Origin: CBDCWA01 sp046048295
GTDB taxonomy: Bacteria > Pseudomonadota > Alphaproteobacteria > Rhizobiales > Hyphomicrobiaceae
Direction: 5' to 3'
DNA: 7,506 bases
Assembly: GCA_046048295.1 (NCBI GenBank)
Contig: JBJOGJ010000193.1
Coordinates: 1 to 7,506 of the forward strand
A program made the translations under genes and the position numbers. This document shows, piece after piece, positions 1-6,501 of the stretch. The notes beneath the pieces are model-generated. The model saw only the letters and a list, made by a program, of their open reading frames with translations, ran no database searches and was not told the origin of the DNA. Within the stretch, counting starts at the first letter, position 1; the number at the start of each line of letters is the position of its first letter.

Positions 1-25
1 GCTTTCTTGAGGTTTTCGAATTTGG

Positions 26-100
26 TGGCGCTCCCTACGGGAGTCGAACCCGTCTTTCCAGATTGAAAATCTGGCGTCCTAACCGATAGACGAAGGGAGC
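26..100 (-). tRNA. tRNA-Glu (anticodon UUC), CCA encoded
   Basis: Read on the minus strand this folds as a complete cloverleaf of 75 nt including an encoded 3' CCA (26-28). The acceptor stem GCTCCCT (100-94) pairs with AGGGAGC (36-30), followed by discriminator G (29). The anticodon stem is CCAGA/TCTGG around loop TTTTCAA, which puts the anticodon TTC at 67-65 and decodes GAA/GAG as glutamate. The T arm is ACGGG-TTCGACT-CCCGT, and the D arm contains the GGTTAGGA consensus. The gene lies downstream of recJ on the same strand but has its own promoter just upstream. No terminator is visible in the 25 bases left before the window edge. Confidence 0.97.
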
Positions 101-103
101 GTC

Positions 104-139
104 GATCTGCGGTATAGGGGTGGCAACCCCTTCCCGCAA
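104..139 (-). promoter_or_regulatory. Putative sigma-70-type promoter for tRNA-Glu
   Basis: On the minus strand, TTGCGG (139-134) and TATACC (116-111) are separated by exactly 17 bases, matching the -35/-10 layout of a housekeeping promoter. Both hexamers keep their most conserved bases (TTG; TATA). Initiation about 7 bases past the -10 would fall near 104, leaving a leader of only a few bases before the mature tRNA end at 100, as is common for tRNA genes. Promoter function is inferred from spacing and position only. Confidence 0.6.
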
Positions 140-156
140 GCCCGAAGCACGGGTTT
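138..156 (-). terminator. Possible hairpin terminator downstream of recJ
   Basis: The plus-strand segments AAGCCCG (138-144) and CGGGTTT (150-156) pair over 7 positions (one is G-T) around a 5-nt loop. On the minus strand the hairpin starts 35 bases after the recJ stop codon. The downstream T-run is short (CTTGC), so it would be a weak intrinsic terminator. It overlaps the -35 hexamer of the tRNA-Glu promoter, so recJ termination and tRNA initiation would share sequence. It may instead leave the tRNA partly read through from recJ. Confidence 0.35.
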
Positions 157-190
157 CTAATGCTTTCAAGAGCCGCTGGCAAGGCGTCAG

Positions 191-2038
191 TCATGTGCAG
201 GTGCGGGGATCGGCGGCATCCTCGATCTGGAGTTCGAAACGCTGGCGTCCGCCCCAGGTGTCCTTCTTGACGCTGCCGGCCACATGCACGGGGGTTCCCT
301 TCGTTCCCATCAGCAACTCACCCACCGGCTCGCCGGCCGCGCGGAAGGCGATCGCCTCGATACGCGAGCCGTCTCCGGCCTCTAGCATGCAGCGAACATG
401 GGCATTGCCGACCACCTTGGCGAATTTGACCCGAGCGGCCGGGAACGCAAACCGTGGGGCGGGATTGCCCTGGCCGTAGGGGCCGGCGTGCTCCAGCAGC
501 TCTATGAACTCGTCATTCACGGCGGCGGGGGTCAGGGCTCCGTCGATGTCCAGCGTTGCAGTGCTGCGGGCGGCCGCTGCGGTGCTGGAGAGGCGTTCGC
601 AGAGTGATGCCTCGACATCCGCCAGCTTGTCCCTGGAGACGGTGAGCCCAGCCGCCATCGCATGTCCGCCACCTTTGACCAGGAGTCCCGCTGCAACGGC
701 AGCGCGAACCGCCGTGCCGACATCGACGCCGGCGACGGAACGGAGCGAGCCTGTGCCATTGCCACCCTTCTCCCAGGCGATGACACATGAGGGGCGGCGG
801 AAACGCTCGGTCAGTCGCGAGGCCACCAGGCCGACGACGCCCTTATGCCAGTCCTCGGAACCCAGCATGACGATCGGCAGGTCCGGATTTTCTGCGATCT
901 TCAGTTCCGCCTCCGCAATCGCGCCCTCGAGTATTTCCTGCTCAATGGCCTTCCTCTCCTTATTGAGCCGGTCCAGAAGTTCGGCAATGCGGGTGGCCTC
1001 GGGCTCTTCCGTCGTCGCCAGCAATCGCGAGCCGAGTGCCGCATCGCCGATGCGTCCGCCGGCGTTGATGCGGGGGCCGATGACGAAGCCAAGGTGATAG
1101 GGGTTGGGCGGTTGGTTGAGGCCTGCCACATCGAGGAGACTGCGGATGCCGATGTTGCGGCGCTGGCGCATGACCTCGAGGCCGCGCGTAACGTATGCGC
1201 GATTGAGCCCGGTCAAGGGGACGACATCGCAAACGGTGGCTAGGGCAACAAGATCGAGAAGTTCGAGCAGGTCAGGCGGGTTCAGCCTGCTGCCGTAATG
1301 GCCCCGGCGCCTCAGTTCGCGGCTGGTGGCAACCAGCACCATGAACGTCACGCCTGCAGCACAGAGCTGACCGAGCCCCGACAGGTCGTCCTGGCGATTG
1401 GGGTTCACGACGGCACTTGCCTGCGGCAGGCGTTCATCCGCCTGATGGTGGTCGATGACGATCACTTCGGCACCGAGACGGGCGGCATGAGCAAGAGGCT
1501 CGAAGCTGGTGGTGCCGCAGTCCACGGTGACGATGAGTTGGGCACCGTCCTTCACCAGCGACTCGATTGCATCGGGGTTCGGTCCATAGCCTTCGAAGAT
1601 CCGGTCTGGAATGTAGATCCGGCAATCGAGGCCGTGATGGCGCAGGAATCGGCGCATGAGTGCCGAGGAGCAGCCGCCGTCGACGTCGTAGTCGCCGAAT
1701 ACGGCAACGGACTGCTTTGCCGAGATCGCATCCGCGAGCCGTGCGGCGGCCCGATCCATGTCCTGGATGACGCTGGGGTCCGGCATCAGCGCCTTGATGG
1801 TCGGGTTGAGCAGGGTCGGCACCTGGTCGAGCGTGGCGCCCCGGCCGGCGAGGACGCGCCCGAGCAGCTCCGGTAGTCCGTGCTGTTGACTGATTGCCGT
1901 TGCAACCGGGCGGGTCTTGGCGGTGAGGCGCTCGCGCCAGTGAAGGCCCTTGGCCGATGCCGTTACGGCCAGAAATGCCGGTTCGGTCGCAGAATTCTGG
2001 TAGTCCTCGGCTGTCGAGAGCTTGCGGGCAAGGGCCAT
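191..2038 (-). CDS. recJ: Single-stranded-DNA-specific exonuclease RecJ
   Basis: RecJ degrades single-stranded DNA 5'->3' in the cytoplasm. It supports RecF-pathway recombination, mismatch repair and processing of stalled forks. The 615-aa product has the expected family length. The DHH phosphoesterase core shows motif I VFGDYDVDG (residues 113-121), TVDCG (171-175), the name-giving DHH at 196-198, and CDVVPL around 270-275. GPRINAGGR lies at 321-329. The DHHA1 part carries GGGHAMAAG (456-464), and GPYGQGNPAP (519-528) begins the C-terminal OB-fold region. All catalytic Asp/His positions I can recognise are present, so it should be active. The ATG at 2038 is well supported by TAGGAGG 5 bases upstream. 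In several rhizobia recJ follows glpX; here it is instead divergent from divL with no gene directly upstream on its strand. The gene downstream is tRNA-Glu. The identification is secure. Confidence 0.97.
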   Translation of the reverse strand: MALARKLSTAEDYQNSATEPAFLAVTASAKGLHWRERLTAKTRPVATAISQQHGLPELLGRVLAGRGATLDQVPTLLNPTIKALMPDPSVIQDMDRAAARLADAISAKQSVAVFGDYDVDGGCSSALMRRFLRHHGLDCRIYIPDRIFEGYGPNPDAIESLVKDGAQLIVTVDCGTTSFEPLAHAARLGAEVIVIDHHQADERLPQASAVVNPNRQDDLSGLGQLCAAGVTFMVLVATSRELRRRGHYGSRLNPPDLLELLDLVALATVCDVVPLTGLNRAYVTRGLEVMRQRRNIGIRSLLDVAGLNQPPNPYHLGFVIGPRINAGGRIGDAALGSRLLATTEEPEATRIAELLDRLNKERKAIEQEILEGAIAEAELKIAENPDLPIVMLGSEDWHKGVVGLVASRLTERFRRPSCVIAWEKGGNGTGSLRSVAGVDVGTAVRAAVAAGLLVKGGGHAMAAGLTVSRDKLADVEASLCERLSSTAAAARSTATLDIDGALTPAAVNDEFIELLEHAGPYGQGNPAPRFAFPAARVKFAKVVGNAHVRCMLEAGDGSRIEAIAFRAAGEPVGELLMGTKGTPVHVAGSVKKDTWGGRQRFELQIEDAADPRTCT

Positions 2039-2043
2039 GGACG

Positions 2044-2050
2044 CCTCCTA
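2044..2050 (-). promoter_or_regulatory. Strong ribosome binding site of recJ
   Basis: On the minus strand TAGGAGG sits 5 bases before the ATG at 2038-2036. It contains the full AGGAGG anti-16S core and fixes the recJ start. It is the strongest Shine-Dalgarno in the window; the other genes have partial ones. Confidence 0.85.
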
Positions 2051-2058
2051 GTTGTCGG

Positions 2059-2071
2059 CAGCGAATCGCTG
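2059..2071. repeat. Inverted repeat CAGCGA-N1-TCGCTG in the recJ leader
   Basis: A perfect 6+6 dyad around a single central base, containing GAATC (2063-2067). The spacer is too short for an RNA or DNA hairpin, so any role would be as a protein-binding dyad. It lies 8 bases upstream of the recJ Shine-Dalgarno. It could also be a chance palindrome. Confidence 0.4.
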
Positions 2072-2271
2072 GTCGTTATCAGACCTGAAATCTACGGCGC
2101 ATGGGAGGCGCGGGAATTATTAGTTGTAGAGAAGAAGGCGGCGAAGATCGCACATGGGGACATCGGGATCCACTGTGGCGGTATTGTCTCTCAGTGGTGA
2201 TGATTGACGTGAGCTGAGGAATGTTGGGGGCTGGTTGGCTTTTTCTTCATCAATTGTTGTGGTTAGGCGCT

Positions 2272-2299
2272 TTGCACAGGATGCGGTGACATCCATAAT
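2272..2299 (+). promoter_or_regulatory. Candidate promoter for divL
   Basis: TTGCAC (2272-2277) and CATAAT (2294-2299) are 16 bases apart. The -10 matches five of six consensus bases; the -35 keeps only TTG plus weak similarity. Transcription would start about 2306, giving a leader of roughly 95 bases before the divL ATG. Its -10 lies inside the inverted repeat 2290-2308. It is the best sigma-70-like pair I found on this strand in the region, but it is only moderate. Confidence 0.4.
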
Positions 2300-2308
2300 T
2301 CATGGATG
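2290..2308. repeat. Inverted repeat CATCCAT-N5-ATGGATG over the putative divL -10
   Basis: Perfect 7-bp arms (2290-2296 and 2302-2308) around AATTC. Spacing and position over the candidate -10 box fit an operator for a dimeric regulator. The arms could also form a small hairpin. The last base of the right arm begins a GATTC (GANTC) site at 2308-2312. The regulator is unknown. Confidence 0.5.
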
Positions 2309-2401
2309 ATTCGCTTTGTCCGGCCGATGTAGCTCGTATCGAAGTTTCGTGCACCGGACCTTGTTCATCCTGAAAATCCGATCTGCAACTCAAAGGTCCT
2401 C

Positions 2402-4897
2402 ATGCAGGCGCTCCTGGGCGATAATCGATTCGGCAGCATAAACAGGGAATTGCTGGCCCTGATCATCGCAAGCGTGGCTTGTGTTGCAACGCTGCTTGCC
2501 GGACTTACCGACGGGCGCAGCCTCGGCGCGGGGGCGGTGTCGCTCCATCACATCGTGCTGCTGGCGGTGTTCGGCGGTGCGGCGGCCATCGCAGGAACTC
2601 TCGTCGTCTCCACGGTGCAGAACTCGCGGCGCGTGCTCAGGCAGGCGCGGGAGGAGACGGCCGAGCTCAGGCAGAAGGTTCTGATGGCAGAAACGCTGAT
2701 CGGGACGGAGCCGCAGGTGCTGGTTTTCTGGCAGCCAGGCGAGGGGCTACGCGTCATCAACCACACGTTGGAGACGGTCGACGGTCTGCCGCTTGACCAG
2801 TCGAGCCTGCTGCGCTTCGGGCAATGGGTTGAGCCGCAATCGGCGCGGGAGCTCAAACGTTGCCTCGATCGCCTGTTCGAGGCCGGCTCGTCGTTCAGCT
2901 TGCTGCTGAAAACCCGGGCCGGCGGTCACTTCGAGGCGGAAGGACGTGCCGTCGGGCCGAGGGCGGTGCTGAGGCTGAGGGACGTGGCGGGTTTTCGGCA
3001 CAAGTATGCCGAGGCGCAGGAGGAGCTCGAGCGGCTCGGGAAATCGATCGAGCTTACCCAGTCGTTGCTCGATGAGCTTGCTGCGCCAGTGTGGCTGAAG
3101 GACGAGGCGGGCAGGATCGCCTGGGCGAACAAGGCTTATGTGCGTGCCGTAGAAGGCGGTGATCTCAACGAGGTGCTCGACCGCCAGCTCGAACTGCTCG
3201 AAGAGCGGCAACGGATTCTGGTGCGGCGCGGATTGGAGAAGGGCAAGATATTCAACAGTCGTTTTCATCTCATGGTCGATGGCGAACGGCGCGACCACAA
3301 TGTCGTCGTCGTGAAGGGGGGACAGTCTGCGGCGGGAACGGCGGAGGACGTCGGGGCACTGGAGAAGGCGCTTGGCGAACTCGACCGGCAAAGCTCGGCC
3401 TTCGAGCGCACACTCGATCGCATGACGACGGCTGTCGCAATCTACGACAATCATCAAAGGCTGACGTTCTTCAATTCCGCCTTCGCCAAATTGTGGGGGC
3501 TCGATCCGGCATGGCTCCGGACTTCGCCCAGCGATGGGGAAATTCTCGACCGGCTCAGCGACATGATGCGGCTTCCGGGGGTCGTCGACTTCAAGACGTG
3601 GAAGGCAGACCTGCACTCGTGCTACGTGGACGGGAAGCCGACAGAGGACTGGTGGCACCTGCCGAATGGACAGATGCTGCATGTGACGGCCGAGCGCAGG
3701 AAAGATGGCGGCGTCACCTATCTCTACGAGGACGCCACCGAGCGCCTGGCCCTCGAGAGCAGGTACAACGAACTCATCGACGTGCAGCGCGAGACGCTCG
3801 ACAGTATGAAGGAAGGCGTTGCGGTGTTTGGCGCCGACGGCCGCCTGAAGCTCTACAACTCGGCACTTGCAGGCATATGGCGGCTGTCGCGCAAGATGCT
3901 CGACAAGGGCCCGCATATCGACGCGTTCATAAAGAACGCGAAGGTGATCTATGACGACGACGACACCTGGCGCCGGTTCTCGTTCGCCGTAACGGCATTC
4001 TCGGACCAGAGGGGAAGCCACGATGGCGTCATGACGTGGTCCGAGGGAAGCGTCATCGATTATGCAATCATGCCGCTGCCCGATGGTGCGACTCTGGTCA
4101 CCTTCGCCGATGTTACCGATACGCGGAGATACGAGCGCGCGCTCGTCGAGCGCAACGAGGCACTCGTCGCAGCGGACCGCTTGAAGAGCCAGTTCATCGG
4201 GCACGTCTCTTACGAACTCAGGACGCCGCTCACCAATATCATCGGCTTCAGCGAGTTGCTCGCGAGCCCGCGGACCGGACCGCTTAACGAGAAGCAGCGC
4301 GAGTATCTGAACGACATCCGGGCCTCGTCGACGACGCTGCTGTCGATCATCGACGATATTCTCGATCTGGCAACAATGGATGCGGGGGCTCTGGACCTGA
4401 AGGTGGCGCCGGCCGACGCGCGCCAGATCATCGAAGGCGCCGTGCAGGGTGTCCGCGAGAGGGCGGCTCGCGCGCGAATACGGCTTCAGATCGATGTTCC
4501 GGAAACGCCGATCCTGTTTCCCGGCGACGATGCACGGATCCGGCAAATCCTCTACAATCTTTTATCGAATGCCATCGGCTTCTCCGATCCCGATGCCCAG
4601 GTGACCGTCTCTGCGTGGCAGGAACCCGACTGGGTGACGTTCCAGGTCCGCGATCAGGGGGTCGGTGTGCCGAAGGATCAGATCGGCCGCGTTTTCCAGC
4701 CTTTCGAGACGATCCAGCGCGGAGCGAAGCCGCGCGGCGCCGGACTCGGGTTGGCAATCGTCAAGAGCCTCGTGGACCTGCACGGCGGGCAGATCGCTTT
4801 CCATTCCGAGGACAAGCAGGGTACGGTCGTCACTGTTCGTTTTCCGAGCGACAGCCCGCCCCCATCGCCTATTGAAGAGATCAAGAAAGCGTCGTAA
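2402..4897 (+). CDS. divL: DivL-type PAS sensor kinase with tyrosine in the H-box
   Basis: DivL is a membrane-bound histidine-kinase-like protein of Alphaproteobacteria. It binds phosphorylated DivK and switches the CckA kinase, and so the CtrA cell-cycle regulator. The 831-aa product starts with two hydrophobic segments (about 17-35 and 47-70). A helical linker follows (75-98), then up to four PAS-like regions (roughly 100-200, 218-310, 334-450, 465-575). The last two are clearest: MTTAVAIYDNHQRLTFFN at 341-358 and MKEGVAVFGADGRLKLYN at 469-486. The HisKA region reads HVSYELRTPL (601-610), so Tyr604 occupies the place of the phospho-acceptor His; this is the DivL hallmark. The HATPase domain has an N box with N719/N723, G1 DQGVGVP (751-757), F box FQPFET (765-770) and G2 GAGLGLAIVK (779-788), so nucleotide binding is probably kept. 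The ATG at 2402 follows AAAGG by 5 bases. It is probably the first gene of the plus-strand series. DivL assignment rests on Tyr604 plus architecture; a generic hybrid-lacking PAS kinase is the fallback. Confidence 0.9.
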   Translation: MQALLGDNRFGSINRELLALIIASVACVATLLAGLTDGRSLGAGAVSLHHIVLLAVFGGAAAIAGTLVVSTVQNSRRVLRQAREETAELRQKVLMAETLIGTEPQVLVFWQPGEGLRVINHTLETVDGLPLDQSSLLRFGQWVEPQSARELKRCLDRLFEAGSSFSLLLKTRAGGHFEAEGRAVGPRAVLRLRDVAGFRHKYAEAQEELERLGKSIELTQSLLDELAAPVWLKDEAGRIAWANKAYVRAVEGGDLNEVLDRQLELLEERQRILVRRGLEKGKIFNSRFHLMVDGERRDHNVVVVKGGQSAAGTAEDVGALEKALGELDRQSSAFERTLDRMTTAVAIYDNHQRLTFFNSAFAKLWGLDPAWLRTSPSDGEILDRLSDMMRLPGVVDFKTWKADLHSCYVDGKPTEDWWHLPNGQMLHVTAERRKDGGVTYLYEDATERLALESRYNELIDVQRETLDSMKEGVAVFGADGRLKLYNSALAGIWRLSRKMLDKGPHIDAFIKNAKVIYDDDDTWRRFSFAVTAFSDQRGSHDGVMTWSEGSVIDYAIMPLPDGATLVTFADVTDTRRYERALVERNEALVAADRLKSQFIGHVSYELRTPLTNIIGFSELLASPRTGPLNEKQREYLNDIRASSTTLLSIIDDILDLATMDAGALDLKVAPADARQIIEGAVQGVRERAARARIRLQIDVPETPILFPGDDARIRQILYNLLSNAIGFSDPDAQVTVSAWQEPDWVTFQVRDQGVGVPKDQIGRVFQPFETIQRGAKPRGAGLGLAIVKSLVDLHGGQIAFHSEDKQGTVVTVRFPSDSPPPSPIEEIKKAS

Positions 4898-4942
4898 GGG
4901 CGACGAGCGCCGGCGCAAGCGGCCAAATCGCGGAAGTATCTC

Positions 4943-6499
4943 TTGAGCACGCAATTGTCAGCCGAGCCGAAAACCCTGACGCTTCATCTGGAAGAGATCG
5001 GACCGCTTGCGGCGCTTGTCGCCGCAGCGATCGCACAAGGTGAGGCGGTAGCTCTCCAGGGCGATCTCGGGGCCGGCAAGACAACTCTGGCACGCGCGAT
5101 CGTACGGGCGCTCCTCCGCGACGACCTCTTGGAGGTAACGAGCCCGACGTTTCCGATCGTGCAGGTCTACGAGAGGGACGGGGTATCCGTCGGACATTTC
5201 GATTTCTATCGGCTCGGCAGCGCTGATGACGTCGAGGAAACTGGATACCGCGATATTCTGGCGGAAGGTGCCTTGCTCATCGAGTGGCCGGAGCGCGCGA
5301 CAGACGTGCTGCCCACGGACAGACTCGAGATCAGCCTCGTTGCCGACGAGGCTGCAGACACCAGGAAGGTCGTGGTGGAGGGGGTCGGGCGCCTTGCGGC
5401 CATCGCGCCAAGGATCGTCGCTAGTGTCGCATTCCTGGGCGAGGCAGGTTGGGGGCGGGCGCAAATCGTCAAGCTGCACGGCGATGCTTCGGTACGTCGC
5501 TATTTCCGGCTCTCGAAGGATGGCGAGCGTGCGCTGCTGATGGACATGCCGGCGCAACCCGACGGGCCGCGGATTTTCAACGGCAAGTCCTACGGCGAGG
5601 TGGCGCACTTGGCAGAGAACGTGCGTCCATTCATTGCCCTCGACGAGGGACTGCTGAACGCCGGCCTCTCCGCACCGCTGATCCATGCCGCGGATGTCGA
5701 TCGGGGGCTTGCCCTGATCGAGGACCTGGGCGACGGTGTATTCGGCGGGTTGGTGGCAGATGGGGCGGACCAGGGGGAACTCTGGCAAGCGGCCGTCGAT
5801 GCACTAGTGCATCTGAGGTCGCAGCCAGTGCCCGCTATCCTGCCGGTCGACGGCGTTGGGGCGCACCCTATGCCCTTCTACGACAAAGAGGCACTGTCGG
5901 TTGAGGTGCGCCTGCTCCTCGATTGGTATTGGCCGGTCGTCAAGGGGGAGCCGTGTCCTTGCGATGTGCTGGCAGCTTTCGAAGCGGCGTGGTCGCCGCT
6001 TTTCGAGCGGCTCGACGAATTGCCGAAGGGATGGGTGTTGCGAGACTATCACTCACCAAACCTTGTGTGGCTGCCGGGGCGCGAGGGCTGGCAAAGGGTC
6101 GGCGTCATCGACTTCCAGGATGCGCAGATCGGTCACGCGGCCTACGATCTCGTATCACTGTTGCAGGACGCGCGGATCGACGTGCCGGAGGCGTTGGAGA
6201 AACGGCTTCTCAATCATTACATCACGGCCGTGGGCAGGCAGGATGCGACTTTCAGCGGCGAGGAGTTCCGCTTCGCCTACGCCTTGCTCGGCGCACAGCG
6301 CAATACCAAGATCCTGGGCATCTTCGCGCGTCTTGCCCGCCGCGATCACAAGACCCAGTACCTGCGACACCTGCCGCGTATCTGGCGCTACGTGGAACGC
6401 AACCTTGGGCATGTCACATTGTCGCCGCTTGCAGAATGGTACAGCCGGTACCTGCCGCCGCCCTGCCGCAAGTGGCCGGACGCCGACGCTGAGGAATGA
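4943..6499 (+). CDS. tsaE-amgK: Fusion: TsaE (t6A37 tRNA modification ATPase) + AmgK (MurNAc/GlcNAc anomeric kinase)
   Basis: The 518-aa product joins two enzymes. Residues about 10-150 are TsaE, the ATPase that works with TsaB and TsaD to make N6-threonylcarbamoyladenosine at tRNA position 37. They show Walker A GDLGAGKTT (40-48), VTSPTF (65-70), HFDFYRL (85-91) and LLIEWPER (111-118). Residues about 165-515 are an aminoglycoside-phosphotransferase-fold kinase of the AmgK type, which makes MurNAc-1-phosphate in peptidoglycan recycling. They show GDASVRRYFRL (180-190), LIEDLGDGVF (258-267), catalytic loop LRDYHSPNL (366-374, D368 and N373) and GVIDFQDAQIGH (387-398, D390). Each part is near the usual length of the stand-alone protein, so this is a real fusion with no frameshift. 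The start is TTG: no ATG or GTG lies in frame between the divL stop and the TsaE domain, and GGAAG sits 6 bases before it. A TTG at 4955 is a weaker alternative. The murU gene directly downstream supports the AmgK assignment. Confidence 0.93.
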   Translation: MSTQLSAEPKTLTLHLEEIGPLAALVAAAIAQGEAVALQGDLGAGKTTLARAIVRALLRDDLLEVTSPTFPIVQVYERDGVSVGHFDFYRLGSADDVEETGYRDILAEGALLIEWPERATDVLPTDRLEISLVADEAADTRKVVVEGVGRLAAIAPRIVASVAFLGEAGWGRAQIVKLHGDASVRRYFRLSKDGERALLMDMPAQPDGPRIFNGKSYGEVAHLAENVRPFIALDEGLLNAGLSAPLIHAADVDRGLALIEDLGDGVFGGLVADGADQGELWQAAVDALVHLRSQPVPAILPVDGVGAHPMPFYDKEALSVEVRLLLDWYWPVVKGEPCPCDVLAAFEAAWSPLFERLDELPKGWVLRDYHSPNLVWLPGREGWQRVGVIDFQDAQIGHAAYDLVSLLQDARIDVPEALEKRLLNHYITAVGRQDATFSGEEFRFAYALLGAQRNTKILGIFARLARRDHKTQYLRHLPRIWRYVERNLGHVTLSPLAEWYSRYLPPPCRKWPDADAEE

Positions 6500-6501
6500 T
6501 G

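Larger units (their letters stand above)
2039..2401. other. Divergent intergenic region between recJ and divL
   Basis: These 363 bases contain no convincing gene and must hold the start signals for both directions. Toward recJ the clearest -10-like element is AATAAT on the minus strand (2121-2116), but it lacks a good -35. Toward divL there is a candidate promoter at 2272-2299. Two inverted repeats (2059-2071 and 2290-2308) and two GANTC sites (2063-2067 and 2308-2312) are present. I saw no CtrA full site of the TTAA-N7-TTAA type. A T-rich patch at 2240-2246 has no convincing stem before it. It is visibly more A/T-rich than the flanking genes around 2110-2130 and 2240-2300. Confidence 0.7.

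Noticed and set aside
117..130. Hairpin GGGGT-GGCA-ACCCC as a terminator
   Set aside because: Only a 5-bp stem, no T-run on either side, and it lies in the spacer of the tRNA promoter.
1298..1876. 192-codon plus-strand open frame inside recJ
   Set aside because: Antisense shadow of conserved recJ sequence; no family motif and no convincing ribosome binding site.
2300..2368. Minus-strand 22-codon frame in the recJ-divL gap
   Set aside because: Too short, no good Shine-Dalgarno, and it ends inside the inverted repeat; composition gives no support.
2039..2401. Search for CtrA boxes, a riboswitch, CRISPR repeats or IS ends in the intergenic region
   Set aside because: No TTAA-N7-TTAA pair, no repeated units and no conserved RNA element that I can recognise.
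2747..4546. 599-codon open frame on the minus strand opposite divL
   Set aside because: It lies entirely antisense to a well-supported divL, has no recognisable domain, and its length follows from the GC-rich third-position bias of the real gene.
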